A stretch of 46,162 nt of DNA from Caulobacteraceae bacterium (GTDB lineage Bacteria > Pseudomonadota > Alphaproteobacteria > Caulobacterales > Caulobacteraceae), in assembly GCA_019746095.1 (NCBI GenBank), contig JAIESL010000008.1, forward strand, positions 1 through 46,162. The letters are read 5' to 3'. Position numbers and translations under genes: made by a program. How positions within the stretch are numbered: the first letter of the stretch is position 1; each line of letters starts with the position of its first letter. The notes under the pieces were generated by a model, which saw only the letters and a program-made list of their open reading frames with translations, ran no database searches and had not been told where the DNA came from. Below are positions 7,582 through 16,899 of the stretch, one piece after another.

Positions 7582-7944
7582 CTTCAGGGGGCGGGATGCG
7601 GCTGGACAATCCTACGGCGCAGTGCTGTTTTCCCGGCAACCGTCTGCAGCGCCCACGACGAGGTCTCGTGGACCGCGTTCGAACGGCTGGCGAAGGCTCA
7701 CGCTTGGAGCACGATGTAGGTCCGCCAAGGGTCAGATTCAGTCTGAACCAAACTGCCGGAAAGCGGACGTCTCTGCAGCGGGAACGTGGCTGAGTGTCGT
7801 GTTTCCGGTGCTCAGTGCATGGCCGGTTCTGGCGCGTAGGAGAGCCGGGTATTGCACAATGGGCATGTCAGCTATCCACCCATAGCGGACCTTCGGACCG
7901 TCCGCTTTCGGCACGCTCCTTACAGCGGCTGAGCCCTGCCCCTG
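7582..7944. other. 363-base stretch without a supported gene
   Basis: Nothing gene-like is supported here. A perfect small inverted repeat, TCAGA-TTCAG-TCTGA, lies at about 7734-7748. The stretch includes patches of lower GC and no clear ribosome-binding sites. It separates the LysR gene from the convergent RidA-like gene and may mark the edge of the accessory segment that begins at the IS remnant near 2673. No terminator with a T-run was found. Confidence 0.5.
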
Positions 7945-8334
7945 TCAGGCTGCCGCCACGGCCTCGATCTCGACCAGCCAGGCCGCCTCGAAAAGGCCGG
8001 TGACGATCACCGTCAGGGCCGGCTGGCGCCCGGCCAGACGGCGGATGCGGACCTCGCGGTTCTCCAGCGCATGGGCCCGGTCGGACAGGAAGGTCGTGAC
8101 CTTGACCAGGTTGTCCAGGGTCATATCCGCCGCGACCAGCTGGGTCTCGATGTTCGACCAGACCTGTTCGCACTGGCCGGTGAAATCCGCCGCCAGGGTG
8201 CCGTCGGGCGCGACCGGGATCTGGCCCGACAGATACAGCCAGCGGGTCGGCCCGGTCACCTCGACCGCCTGCGGATAGGAGCCCTGGACCGGCGGCGAGC
8301 CGTCGCCGGTCAGGGGGCGGATACAGACCGTCAC
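7945..8334 (-). CDS. RidA/YjgF-like family protein lacking the deaminase arginine
   Basis: A 129-residue Rid-family protein. I chose the GTG at 8334 because it gives the family's usual length and begins just before conserved sequence; the frame remains open upstream into the M28 peptidase gene, which it overlaps only in that extension. Recognisable segments are YLSGQIPVAPDGTL, QVWSNIETQL and DNLVKVTTFLSD. The C-terminal region reads QPALTVIVTGL...WLVEIEAVA, where canonical RidA has PAR: the substrate-binding arginine is replaced by leucine. It may therefore not act as an enamine/imine deaminase. It sits directly behind the tandem M28 peptidases. Confidence 0.8.
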   Translation of the reverse strand: MTVCIRPLTGDGSPPVQGSYPQAVEVTGPTRWLYLSGQIPVAPDGTLAADFTGQCEQVWSNIETQLVAADMTLDNLVKVTTFLSDRAHALENREVRIRRLAGRQPALTVIVTGLFEAAWLVEIEAVAAA

Positions 8335-8345
8335 GGTCGCCCCCG

Positions 8346-9968
8346 TTACTGACGCGCCGCGTCCGACCGGGCGCGGACCACGGCGAACTCCGACGTCGGC
8401 TTCCAGGCCGGCCAGTCGCGGCTGTTGGCGAGGTCCAGCCCCAGCCGATAGAGCAGGGTCAGGTTCTCGACCGCCGAAGAGAAGTCCAGCTCGGCCGACC
8501 ACTCGTCCGAGGCCTTGTGATAGTCGGCCGAGAATTTGGCCCGGTAGGCGGGCAGGCCGACGGCGGTGCCACCCTCGTCCAGATCGACCCCGTGCCAGGG
8601 CATGATGGCCGGCACGCCTGCGCGGGCGAAGGGGAAATGGTCGGACCGGTAATAGTAGTTCTGCTCCGGCTCGCGGTCGTCGGTGACCACCCGGCCCTCG
8701 GCGGCGGCCAGCAACTGCAGCCGGTCTTCCAGATCATTCTGGCCCTTGCCGAAGATCGGCAGGTCGCGGGTCGGTGCCGAAAGGGGCAGCATGTCGATAT
8801 TGATGTCGGCGACCGTGGTCTCCAGCGGCCAGACCGGATTGGCCGTATAGCCATAGGCTCCCAGAAGCCCCATCTCCTCGGCCGCCATATGGGCGAAGAC
8901 GATCGAGCGTTTCGGCCGCGGGGCGGCGCTCAGCTGGCGCGCCATCTCGACCACGCCGACGGTGCCCGAGGCATTGTCCCAGGCCCCGTTCCAGATCTGG
9001 TCGCCGACCACGCCCGGATGCTGGGCCGCGCCGCCGACATGGTCCCAGTGGGCCGAATAGACGATGGTCTCGTTGGGGCGCTCGGTCCCCGGAATCCGGG
9101 CCAGCAGATTGTGGGTGACCAGGGTGTCGATGGTCTCGGACGCCTCGACCGACAGGGTCACGCCCGGCAGCTCGACCGCCCTGAAGGTACCGTCGCCGAC
9201 ATTCGGCAGCCGGGCGAAATCCAGGCCGGCAGCGGCGGCCCAGACGGCGGCGATGTCATGGTTGATGCCGCCCGAAACCTCCAGATCGGCAGCGCCCGGC
9301 GCCAGGGTGCGGGTCCGGCCGCCGCCGCGCACCGAGCCCTGCCACATGGGCGAGGCGGCGTCGCCGGGCACCAGGGTCAGGACGCCGATCGCGCCACGCC
9401 GGAAGGCCTCGTCGGCCTTGGCCGCGGCCGAGGCATAGGCGGTCTGATAGGCCCCGTTGAAGCGCGCATCCTCCGGCTCGCCCGGCACGACGATCACGAT
9501 CTTGCCGCGCACATCGGCGGATCCGTAGTCGTCCCACTGACGCTCGGGCGCATGGATGCCGTGGCCGGCGAAGACCAGGCCGGCGTTGCGGATCAGGGCC
9601 CGGCCGTCGTTGGTCGCGGCCCGCAGGACGATGTCGGTGCCCGGCGTCAGGGCATGGACGGCACCGTCCGGCCCGGTCCAGCCGGCGGTCGCGCCGGCGA
9701 CCGGCGTATAGCGTTTCAGCTCGACCGGCTGCAGCCACTGGCCGTCCGGCCCGCCCGGCTCCAGCCCCATGGCCTCATACTGGCCCTGCAGCCAGGCCAG
9801 GGTCATCCGCTCGCCCTCGGTCCCGGGATAGCGGCCCTGGTATTCGTCGGCGCTGATGGTGCGGATGCCGTCACTCAGCCGCGCGGCGGAGAAGTCCTGG
9901 GCCGAGGCCATGCCCGCGGCCAGCAGCACGGCGGCGACGGCGACGCCGCCCATCATCTTGCGAAACAT
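8346..9968 (-). CDS. M28 family zinc aminopeptidase, secreted
   Basis: A 540-residue exported peptidase. Residues 1-23 form a signal peptide ending ASAQ. A PA-type insert (about residues 130-270) precedes the M28 catalytic domain. The zinc ligands and catalytic residues are visible: SAHWDH, WDNASG, AAEEMGLLG, an INIDM aspartate and YHKASDEW near the C-terminus. M28 enzymes remove N-terminal residues from peptides in the periplasm or outside the cell. It lies downstream of a second M28 gene (10108-11796) with the same domain order and the same closing motif (NSRDWP), indicating tandem duplication. The ATG is preceded by GGAG. Confidence 0.92.
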   Translation of the reverse strand: MFRKMMGGVAVAAVLLAAGMASAQDFSAARLSDGIRTISADEYQGRYPGTEGERMTLAWLQGQYEAMGLEPGGPDGQWLQPVELKRYTPVAGATAGWTGPDGAVHALTPGTDIVLRAATNDGRALIRNAGLVFAGHGIHAPERQWDDYGSADVRGKIVIVVPGEPEDARFNGAYQTAYASAAAKADEAFRRGAIGVLTLVPGDAASPMWQGSVRGGGRTRTLAPGAADLEVSGGINHDIAAVWAAAAGLDFARLPNVGDGTFRAVELPGVTLSVEASETIDTLVTHNLLARIPGTERPNETIVYSAHWDHVGGAAQHPGVVGDQIWNGAWDNASGTVGVVEMARQLSAAPRPKRSIVFAHMAAEEMGLLGAYGYTANPVWPLETTVADINIDMLPLSAPTRDLPIFGKGQNDLEDRLQLLAAAEGRVVTDDREPEQNYYYRSDHFPFARAGVPAIMPWHGVDLDEGGTAVGLPAYRAKFSADYHKASDEWSAELDFSSAVENLTLLYRLGLDLANSRDWPAWKPTSEFAVVRARSDAARQ

Positions 9969-10067
9969 TCGGAAGGCTCCAACCCCGGATTGATGCCCCG
10001 CACCTTAAGGGGCGGCCCGGACCGCGCCCATTAAGTTTTGGTCATGTGAGCCAGACCCGGAGCGGCT

Positions 10068-10093
10068 CTCCCTCCCCCCTGAAGGGGAGGGAG
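10068..10093. repeat. Palindromic G/C intergenic repeat
   Basis: The arms CTCCCTCCCC (10068-10077) and GGGGAGGGAG (10084-10093) form a ten-base perfect stem with a short loop. The same arm sequence recurs in the repeat cluster near 17411-17554. It lies in the 139-base gap between the two M28 genes. In transcripts it would form a very stable hairpin and could act as a processing or stabilising element, but it has no T-run on either strand. Confidence 0.7.
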
Positions 10094-10107
10094 AAGACCG
10101 TCGCGCC

Positions 10108-11796
10108 CTACCGCCGCTGGCTGGCGCTCGGGGCGCGGGCCGGACCGAACTCCGAGCCCGGCATCCATTCCGGCCAGTCACGGCTGTTGGCCAGATCGCG
10201 GCCGATGTTGAAGATCAGTTCCAGATCCTCGACCTGACCGCGCAGGTCCCAGTCGGCCGACCATTCGTCATCGGCCTGGTGGTAGCGGCGGGAGGTGTAT
10301 TCATCCCGCGCCGCATTGCGCGCCGCGATCGGCGCGTCGCGGAACTCGCCGCCGCCGTCGACATAGGCCATCGGCACGCCGCGCTTGGCGAGCGGGAAAT
10401 GGTCCGACCGGAAATAGCTCCCCGAGGCCGGGTTGGCGTCCGGCCTGGCGGTACGGCCCTGGCTCATGGCCTCGGCGGTGACCAGGGCGTCGAGGTCCGA
10501 CTGGCCCGAGCCGATGATGTCGACATCGGCCACCCGGCCATAGACGTTCATGGCGTCGATGTTGAAGCCCGCCACCGTGGTGGCCAGCGGATAGACCGGA
10601 TTGGCGGCATAGAATTCCGAGCCCAGCAGGCCGCTCTCCTCCGCCGTGAAGCTGATCATCACGATCGACCGCTGCGGACGCGGACCGGCGGCCCAGGCGC
10701 GGGCCAGTTCCAGCAGGCCGGCGGTGCCGGTCGCATTGTCGACCGCCCCGTTGAAGATGGCGTCACCATTGGCATCCGGCGCGCCGATGCCGATGTGATC
10801 CCAGTGGGCGGTGTAGAGGATGGTCTCGTCCGGATGGGTCGTGCCCGGCAGGCGGGCGAGGACGTTGCGGGTCGTGACCTGGCTGGTGCCCACATCGAAC
10901 ATGCCGCTGAAGCTGGCGCCGGTCAGGGCGACGGGGCGGAAATCCCGGCTGCGCGCGGCGACCTTCAGGGCCTCGAAATCGAGACCCGAGCGCCGGAACA
11001 GGTCCACGGCGACGTCGCGCTGCATCCAGGCCTCCATGGCCACACGCTCGGCAGCCGCATTGGCGCGGACGATGTCGAACTGGGGCTGCGACCAGCTGTT
11101 CTGCACCGTGGCCCAGCCGTAGGAGGCCGGCGCCGTCTCGTGCACGACGATCACGCCCGCCGCACCCTGCCGGGCCGCCTCCTCATATTTGTAGGTCCAG
11201 CGGCCGTAATAGGTCATGGCCCGGCCGTTGAAGGTGTTCAGCTCGGGCTGTTCGAAATCGGGGTCATTGACCAGCACGACGATGATCTTGCCGCGGACGT
11301 CGACGTCCTTGAAGTCGTCCCAGTTCCGCTCGGGCGCATCGATGCCGTAGCCGACGAAGACCAGCGGCGTGTCGCTCAGCATCACATGGTTGCCCGGCAG
11401 GCGGGTCGAGATGGTGATCTGCTGGCCCTGGGTCAGCGGGATCGTCTCGCCGCCGGCGCGCAGCTGCAGGCCGCGGAAATTGGAGGCGCTGAAGCGGTTC
11501 AGCACCACGTCCTGGGTCCAGGAGCCGTTGGCCCCGCCCGGCTGGAAGCCGGCTGCCGCATATTGTTCGCTCAGATAGCGGACCGTCATGTCCTCGGCCG
11601 GGGTGGCGATACCCCGTCCCTGGAAGCTGTCGTCGGCCAGGATCCGCACATGTTCGGACAGGCGGGCGGCGTCGAAGGTGGCTGTCGGTGCAGGGGCCGC
11701 CGTAACCGTGGGGATGGACGCGCCCTCCCCCAGGCTGGCGCAGGCGGACAACAGGGCACCGGCAGCAAGCACGGCGGCGGTCGGAAACAGTCGCAT
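10108..11796 (-). CDS. M28 family zinc aminopeptidase, predicted lipoprotein
   Basis: A 562-residue paralogue of the neighbouring M28 peptidase. The N-terminus carries a lipobox (LLSAC near residue 19), so it is predicted to be lipid-anchored rather than free. A PA-like insert precedes the catalytic domain, in which TAHWDHIG, VDNATG, AEESGLLG, an IDAM-type aspartate and YHQADDEWS supply zinc ligands and catalytic acids. It ends with the same NSRDWPEW segment as its paralogue. The two genes lie head to tail, 139 bases apart, with a palindromic repeat between them. Peptide scavenging at the cell envelope is the likely role. Confidence 0.92.
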   Translation of the reverse strand: MRLFPTAAVLAAGALLSACASLGEGASIPTVTAAPAPTATFDAARLSEHVRILADDSFQGRGIATPAEDMTVRYLSEQYAAAGFQPGGANGSWTQDVVLNRFSASNFRGLQLRAGGETIPLTQGQQITISTRLPGNHVMLSDTPLVFVGYGIDAPERNWDDFKDVDVRGKIIVVLVNDPDFEQPELNTFNGRAMTYYGRWTYKYEEAARQGAAGVIVVHETAPASYGWATVQNSWSQPQFDIVRANAAAERVAMEAWMQRDVAVDLFRRSGLDFEALKVAARSRDFRPVALTGASFSGMFDVGTSQVTTRNVLARLPGTTHPDETILYTAHWDHIGIGAPDANGDAIFNGAVDNATGTAGLLELARAWAAGPRPQRSIVMISFTAEESGLLGSEFYAANPVYPLATTVAGFNIDAMNVYGRVADVDIIGSGQSDLDALVTAEAMSQGRTARPDANPASGSYFRSDHFPLAKRGVPMAYVDGGGEFRDAPIAARNAARDEYTSRRYHQADDEWSADWDLRGQVEDLELIFNIGRDLANSRDWPEWMPGSEFGPARAPSASQRR

Positions 11797-11882
11797 GGAC
11801 GAAAAACACCCTCAACCAGTCACAGGATGACCGGACCCTAGGGCGCCGTCCGGCGGGTGTCGATGCGCGCGACCCGCCCACG

Positions 11883-11913
11883 AAAAACCCGCCGGCGCGA
11901 GGCACCGGCGGGT
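11883..11913 (-). terminator. Rho-independent terminator of the petABC operon
   Basis: Read on the minus strand, the arms ACCCGCCGG and CCGGCGGGT (9 bp, perfect) enclose a nine-base loop and are followed by TTTTT. It begins 26 bases beyond the cytochrome c1 stop codon, in the right orientation to end the bc1 operon transcript before the M28 lipoprotein gene. Confidence 0.85.
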
Positions 11914-11938
11914 CGGTTCGATAGCGGTGCGGAAAGCC

Positions 11939-12814
11939 CTAGTGGGCGATGCCGTTCCAGATCCGGCGGTAGCTCATGTAGGTGATGCCGGCGAAGAGGA
12001 AGAGGAAGATCAGCACACCCACGCCCGACTGTTTGCGCTGGATCTGACGCGGGTCAGACGCCCAGGCGATAAAGGCGGACACGTCCTTGGCCATCTGGTC
12101 GACCGAGGCGGTGGTGCCGTCGTCATAGGTGACCTGACCGTCGTTCAGCGGGTTCGGCATGGCGATGAAGCCACCCGGCGGCACATGCGCACCCTCGGGC
12201 ATGAAGGGCGTCAGGTCGCCGGACATATAGGCGTTGTAGTGCTGGCCCGGCATGATCCTCAGGCCCTGCGGCACGGCCGCATAGCCGGTCAGCAGGGAGT
12301 AGATGTAGTCGGCCCCGCCCTTGCGCGCCTTGGCCATGACCGAGAGGTCGGGCGGGAAGGCACCACCGTTGGCCGCAGACGCGGCCGTGGGGTTCGGATA
12401 GGGGTTGGGGAAGCGGTCCGCGGCCGTGCCTTCACGAATCAGCGGCTCGCCGGTCTCGGTGTCGATGTCCGCGATCTGCACGCCCTTGGCCAGGGCCTTG
12501 ACGAAGCGGTTCTCGGCCGGGCTGGCCTGGCCGGAATCGTAGAACGGCCCGCCCGGCTCGGCCAGGGTCCGGAAATGCATCAGGTTCATGCCGTGGCACG
12601 AGGCGCAGACCTCACGGTACACCTTGTAGCCACGCTGGAGCTGGTTCCGGTCGAAGCTGCCGAACGGCCCTTCGAAGCTGAAACCGCCGCTGCGCAGGGG
12701 CTTGGATTCACCCCCGGCCGCGAGCGCGGGTTGGGCCGCGAGCGTCAGGCCGGCGGCGACGGCGATCAGAACCAGGGTCTTCTTCATGGCGCGGATATTC
12801 ATCTGGAGGGTCAT
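11939..12814 (-). CDS. petC: Cytochrome c1 of the bc1 complex
   Basis: A 291-residue c-type cytochrome subunit of ubiquinol:cytochrome c oxidoreductase. The chosen ATG lies 8 bases behind the petB stop; a second ATG nine codons later (MKKTLVLIAV) begins the signal peptide proper and is a real alternative. The haem motif CASCH is near residue 72, and a likely axial methionine sits in GGFIAMPNPL. One C-terminal transmembrane anchor (GVLIFLFLFAGITYMSY) holds it in the inner membrane with the haem domain in the periplasm. It takes electrons from the Rieske protein and passes them to cytochrome c. It is the last gene of the operon, before a strong terminator. Confidence 0.96.
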   Translation of the reverse strand: MTLQMNIRAMKKTLVLIAVAAGLTLAAQPALAAGGESKPLRSGGFSFEGPFGSFDRNQLQRGYKVYREVCASCHGMNLMHFRTLAEPGGPFYDSGQASPAENRFVKALAKGVQIADIDTETGEPLIREGTAADRFPNPYPNPTAASAANGGAFPPDLSVMAKARKGGADYIYSLLTGYAAVPQGLRIMPGQHYNAYMSGDLTPFMPEGAHVPPGGFIAMPNPLNDGQVTYDDGTTASVDQMAKDVSAFIAWASDPRQIQRKQSGVGVLIFLFLFAGITYMSYRRIWNGIAH

Positions 12815-12822
12815 GGTCCCGC

Positions 12823-14121
12823 TCAGCCCTTCTCGGCTTCGCTGCCGGACAGGACCGGCTCCGAGATCGTTGCCGGTATCGGCAGCGGTGTCTCACGCAG
12901 TCCCACCAGGGGCATGATGATCAGGAAGAAGGCGAAATAGTAGGCCGTCGCGAACCGGGTCAGCCACAGATAGCTGTTCAGGTCCCCGTCGATCAGGATG
13001 AAGGTCTTGAAGGTCCCGATCACCGGCGCGTCAGGCAGCTGCGCACCGCACCAGCCGAGGACCATGCTCACGATCACGAAGATGATGAAGAAGGTCCGCA
13101 TCGTCGGGCGGTAGCGCATCGAGCGCACCTTGGACGTATCCAGCCAGGGCAGGATGAACAGCACGCCGATGGCGGCGAACATGGCCAGCACCCCGCCGAA
13201 CTTGTCCGGGATGGCCCGCAGGATCGCGTAGAACGGCAGCATGTACCATTCGGGCACGATGTGCGCCGGGGTCACCAGCGGATTGGCCGGGATATAGTTG
13301 TCGGCATGGCCCAGGGCGGTGGGCATGAAGAAGACGAACGTGGCGAACAGGATCAGGAACAGGATGATGGCGAACCCGTCCTTGACCGTGAAATACGGGT
13401 GGAAGGGCAGGGTGTCCTTCTTCTGACGCTCCTTCGGGATCAGGATGCCGACCGGGTTGTTCTGGCCCGCCGTGTGCAGCGCCCAGAGGTGCAGCACCAC
13501 GCAGCCGGCGATGACGAACGGCAGCAGATAGTGCAGCGAGAAGAAGCGGTTCAGCGTGGCGTTGTCGATGGCCGGGCCACCGCGCAGCCAGATCAGGACC
13601 GGCTCGCCGATGACCGGGATGGCCCCGATCAGATTGGTGATCACCTCGGCGCCCCAGTAGGACATCTGGCCCCACGGCAGGACATAGCCCAGGAAGGCGG
13701 TGGCGATCATCAGGAAGAAGATCAGGCAGCCGACGATCCAGATCATCTCGCGCGGTGCCTTGTACGAGCCGTAGTACAGCCCGCGCAGCATGTGCAGATA
13801 GACCGCGATGAAGAACATCGAGGCCCCGTTGGCGTGGGTGTAGCGGATCAGGTCACCGCCGTTGACGTCGCGCATGATGCGCTCGACCGAGTCGAAGGCC
13901 ATGGCGGTGTTGGGCACATAGTGCATGGCCAGGATCACGCCGGTGGCGATCTGGACGACCAGGCAGAGGGCCAGGATGCCGCCGAAGGTGTACCAGTAGT
14001 TCAGGTTCCTCGGGGTCGGCAGCGACATATAGTCAGCGCCGAAGCGGACGATCGGCAGACGGGTGTCGAGCCATTTCTCGATGCCGGTCTTGGGGACGTA
14101 GGTGGATTCGTGGTCGCTCAT
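12823..14121 (-). CDS. petB: Cytochrome b of the bc1 complex
   Basis: A 432-residue membrane subunit with eight or more hydrophobic spans. It carries the quinol-oxidation motif PEWY ([14 protein letters not shown]), glycine-rich haem-packing helices and the histidine pairs in [15 protein letters not shown] and [19 protein letters not shown] that ligate the two b haems. It catalyses quinol oxidation at the Qo site and quinone reduction at Qi in the inner membrane. It is placed between the Rieske gene (11 bases upstream) and cytochrome c1 (8 bases downstream), the standard alphaproteobacterial order. Its length includes the extended C-terminal helices normal for proteobacterial cytochrome b. 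Confidence 0.97.
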   Translation of the reverse strand: MSDHESTYVPKTGIEKWLDTRLPIVRFGADYMSLPTPRNLNYWYTFGGILALCLVVQIATGVILAMHYVPNTAMAFDSVERIMRDVNGGDLIRYTHANGASMFFIAVYLHMLRGLYYGSYKAPREMIWIVGCLIFFLMIATAFLGYVLPWGQMSYWGAEVITNLIGAIPVIGEPVLIWLRGGPAIDNATLNRFFSLHYLLPFVIAGCVVLHLWALHTAGQNNPVGILIPKERQKKDTLPFHPYFTVKDGFAIILFLILFATFVFFMPTALGHADNYIPANPLVTPAHIVPEWYMLPFYAILRAIPDKFGGVLAMFAAIGVLFILPWLDTSKVRSMRYRPTMRTFFIIFVIVSMVLGWCGAQLPDAPVIGTFKTFILIDGDLNSYLWLTRFATAYYFAFFLIIMPLVGLRETPLPIPATISEPVLSGSEAEKG

Positions 14122-14132
14122 CGGTCTCGCCC

Positions 14133-14675
14133 TCAGCCGATCTTGATGCGGGTGTCGGAGAGGTAGGCATACTCCGGCACGACGAGGTTCTTGGGTGCAG
14201 GGCCCTTACGAATACGGCCCGAGGTGTCGTAGTGCGACCCGTGGCAGGGGCAGAACCAGCCGCCGTAGTCGCCGGTCCCGAAGGTCGGGATGCAGCCCAG
14301 GTGGGTGCAGTTGCCGATCACCACCAGATATTTCGAATGGCCTTCCTTGACGCGATCGGCGTCGGCCTGCGGATCCTTGAGCGCCGACAGCGGGGTGGCC
14401 ACGGCCTCCTGCAGCTCGCGCGGGGTGCGATAGCGCACAAACACCGGCTTGCCCTGCCACTTGATGACGATCTGCTGGCCTTCCTGGACCTTCGTCATGT
14501 CGAACTCGATCGACGCCAGCGCCAGGGTGTCGGCGGCGGGGTTCATCGAATTGATCAAAGGCCAGGCCAGCATGGCCCCGGCGCCCACGGCGGCAGCGCC
14601 CGCCGCGATATGGATGAAGTCCCGACGGGTAGCGTCGCCGCCTTCACCGTTTTCTGTCCCGACCGATTCGGCCAC
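14133..14675 (-). CDS. petA: Rieske iron-sulfur subunit of the bc1 complex
   Basis: A 180-residue subunit anchored by one N-terminal helix. It starts at GTG, preceded by GAGGAGTAGGAC. TRRDF followed by a hydrophobic stretch ([16 protein letters not shown]) is a Tat-type signal anchor. The 2Fe-2S cluster ligands are in CTHLGC and CPCHGSHYD, about 20 residues apart, and the two extra cysteines form the usual disulfide. It shuttles electrons from quinol at the Qo site to cytochrome c1. It is the first gene of the petABC operon. The promoter should lie in the 194-base gap shared with the divergent trmL gene. Confidence 0.97.
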   Translation of the reverse strand: MAESVGTENGEGGDATRRDFIHIAAGAAAVGAGAMLAWPLINSMNPAADTLALASIEFDMTKVQEGQQIVIKWQGKPVFVRYRTPRELQEAVATPLSALKDPQADADRVKEGHSKYLVVIGNCTHLGCIPTFGTGDYGGWFCPCHGSHYDTSGRIRKGPAPKNLVVPEYAYLSDTRIKIG

Positions 14676-14869
14676 GTCCTACTCCTCGTACGCCGCTCTT
14701 CCGGACCCGTCGGGGCCGGTCAATCGCGGCATGGATGCTCTAGCCACTTCCCGCAAACCATGCCCGGCCCGGATTTGCGGCCCATCGCCGCAAGTCACGC
14801 CGCTTCCTGAGAAACAGTCGCATTTCGAGCCGCGACAAGCCCCCGGGCCGCGCGTATGAGGGCCTTAGA

Positions 14870-15346
14870 ATGCGTCTCGCCCTTTTTCAACCGGCCATTC
14901 CCCAGAACGTCGGCGCCTGCATCCGATTGAGCGCCTGTTTCGGGGTGGAATTGCACATTATCGAGCCCACCGGTTTCCGTTTCGACGACCGGGCGATGAA
15001 GCGCGCCGCACTGGATTACGGCCCGCTGGGCCATATGACACGGCATCCGCACTGGGACGCCTTCCAGCGCGCCCGACTCGAACAGGATGGGGGTCCGGGT
15101 CGGCTGGTTCTGTTCACGACCAAGGGCGCGACGCCCCTGAACGAATTCATCTTCCGGCCCGACGATGTCCTGCTGTTCGGCAGCGAACCCTCGGGCGCCC
15201 CGGACTACGTCCACGCCGCCGCCGACGCGCGCGTCGTAATTCCCATCCAGCCCGAGGCCCGGTCGCTGAACCTCTCGGTCAGCGCGGGGATCGCGTTGTG
15301 GGAGGGTTTACGCAGCGCCCCCCTTCTCCCCTCAAGGGATCAGTAG
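14870..15346 (+). CDS. trmL: tRNA (cytidine(34)-2'-O)-methyltransferase
   Basis: A 158-residue SPOUT-class RNA methyltransferase of the TrmL type, which 2'-O-methylates the wobble base of leucine tRNAs using S-adenosylmethionine. The N-terminus (LALFQPAIPQNVGACIRL), GSEPSGAP and the knot-forming SLNLSVSAGIALWE match the family motifs, and the length is that of the single-domain enzyme. The ATG is preceded by GAGGG. It is divergent from petA and convergent with the dipeptidase gene, whose stop codon is only two bases away, so both transcripts must overlap or end within each other. Confidence 0.93.
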   Translation: MRLALFQPAIPQNVGACIRLSACFGVELHIIEPTGFRFDDRAMKRAALDYGPLGHMTRHPHWDAFQRARLEQDGGPGRLVLFTTKGATPLNEFIFRPDDVLLFGSEPSGAPDYVHAAADARVVIPIQPEARSLNLSVSAGIALWEGLRSAPLLPSRDQ

Positions 15347-15348
15347 AT

Positions 15349-16617
15349 CTACTCCGGTGCCCCCGCCGCCGGCAGTTGGGCCAGGGTCGGCCGCTCCCCG
15401 CGCTTGCTCGCGGCCGTCGCCTCGACCGCCCGCATGACCCGCAGCACATTCTCGCCCGCCAGCTTGCGGATGTCCGCCTCGGTCCAGCCCCTGGCCATCA
15501 GGGCGGCCAGCAGGCGGGGATAGGCGTCCACTCCCTCCAGCCCGACCGGCAGGGCATCCACGCCGTCGAAATCGCCTCCGATGCCGACATGGTCGATCCC
15601 CGCCACATCCCGCACATGCTGGAGATGGGCCACCACATCGGCGATCGTCGCCACCGGGACCGGATTCGCCGCCATCCAGGCCGCCAGACCGGCCGTCACC
15701 GCCGCCGGGTCACCGGGGTTCAGCGACTTGAGCCGTGCATCCTCGGCCGACCGGGCGCTGTTCCAGCTCCGCACCGTCTCGGAGACAAAGCCGGGTACGA
15801 AGGTGACCATCACCACCCCGCCGTCCTGCGGCATCAGCCGCAGCACGCTGTCGGGCACATTGCGCGCATGCCCGGTTACGGCCCGGGCCGAGGAATGGGA
15901 AAAGATCACCGGTGCGTCCGACACCCGCATGGCGTCCAGCATGGTCTCCTCCGAGACATGGCTCAGATCGACCATCATCCCCAGGCGGTTCATCTCGCGC
16001 ACCACCTCCTCGCCGAACGGCGACAGCCCGCCCCATTTCGGCGCGTCCGTGGCGCTGTCGGCCCAGGTCGTGGTCTTCGAGTGGGTCAGGGTGATGTAGC
16101 GGGCCCCGGAATCGTAGAACTCCCGCAGCAGGCCGAGGGAATCGTCGATCGAATAGCCGCCCTCCATGCCGATCAGGCTGGCGATCCGGCCACGACGGTG
16201 GATGCGCTGGATGTCGTCGGCGGTCGTGGCCAGTTCGAAGGTCTCGGGGTGGGCGGCGACCAGCCGCTTGACCGTGTCGATCTGCTCGAAGGTCGCCACC
16301 GCCGCATCGGGCGGGCTCAGGGTGGCCGGCACATAGACCGACCAGAATTGGCCGCCCATGCCGCCGGCGCGCAGGCGCGGAATATCGGTGTGCAGGTCGG
16401 TCGAGGCCTCCAGATTGGTCGTCAGGTCGACCGCATGAGGGTCATTGCCGTGTTCCTGCCGCAGCGCCCAGGGCAGGTCATTGTGCCCGTCGATCAGCGG
16501 CGTCCGCTCCAGGATCCGCCGCACCTGCGCCTCACCCGCCGCATCTGCACTCTGCGCGAGAGCCGGACCGGCCATCAGGGCGACGGCGGCGGTGGTCAGA
16601 AGAAAAGTGCGGATCAT
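15349..16617 (-). CDS. Membrane dipeptidase (renal-dipeptidase-like, M19)
   Basis: A 422-residue exported zinc dipeptidase. The start at 16617 gives a clean signal peptide (MIRTFLLTTAAVALMAGPALAQ) and a GGGAGA ribosome-binding site; the open frame continues upstream into intergenic repeats and should not be included. DGHNDLPW near residue 48 supplies the HxD zinc ligands, GMEGGYS supplies the bridging glutamate, and HSKT, FSHSSARAV and GIGGDFDGVD are further metal/substrate motifs. M19 enzymes hydrolyse dipeptides, including some with D-residues, in the periplasm. It follows the repeat cluster and is convergent with trmL. Confidence 0.93.
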   Translation of the reverse strand: MIRTFLLTTAAVALMAGPALAQSADAAGEAQVRRILERTPLIDGHNDLPWALRQEHGNDPHAVDLTTNLEASTDLHTDIPRLRAGGMGGQFWSVYVPATLSPPDAAVATFEQIDTVKRLVAAHPETFELATTADDIQRIHRRGRIASLIGMEGGYSIDDSLGLLREFYDSGARYITLTHSKTTTWADSATDAPKWGGLSPFGEEVVREMNRLGMMVDLSHVSEETMLDAMRVSDAPVIFSHSSARAVTGHARNVPDSVLRLMPQDGGVVMVTFVPGFVSETVRSWNSARSAEDARLKSLNPGDPAAVTAGLAAWMAANPVPVATIADVVAHLQHVRDVAGIDHVGIGGDFDGVDALPVGLEGVDAYPRLLAALMARGWTEADIRKLAGENVLRVMRAVEATAASKRGERPTLAQLPAAGAPE

Positions 16618-16690
16618 GGCGGTCTCCCGGAAGGCAAGGGCGGACAGTGGCAGAGGGGCCGGCGAAGGCAAGCCCGGCGGCGCAGCCGTC

Positions 16691-16899
16691 TCCTCCCCGC
16701 TCCGCGGGGAGGGGGACCGTCCGAAGCCTCGCAGAGGCGAAGGAGGGTGGAGGGGCACCAGCCGCCCGTCTCCTCCCCGCTTCGCGGGGAGGGGGACCAC
16801 GCGTAGCGTGGTGGAGGGGCGCCGGCCGCACTGCCCTTCTAACCCCTCCACCATCCTTCGGATGGTCCCCCTCCCCATTCGCTGCGCGAACAGGGAGGA
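16691..16899. repeat. Three copies of a palindromic intergenic repeat
   Basis: Unit A (16691-16755) and unit B (16771-16819) run in the same direction. Unit C (16843-16899) is inverted. Each has the form TCCTCCCCG-loop-CGGGGAGGGGGACC, then a variable hairpin, then GGTGGAGGGG. The variable hairpins differ between copies (for example ACGCGTAGCGT in B) while the flanks are conserved, a pattern typical of mobile palindromic elements. They lie just upstream of the dipeptidase start. Confidence 0.8.
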
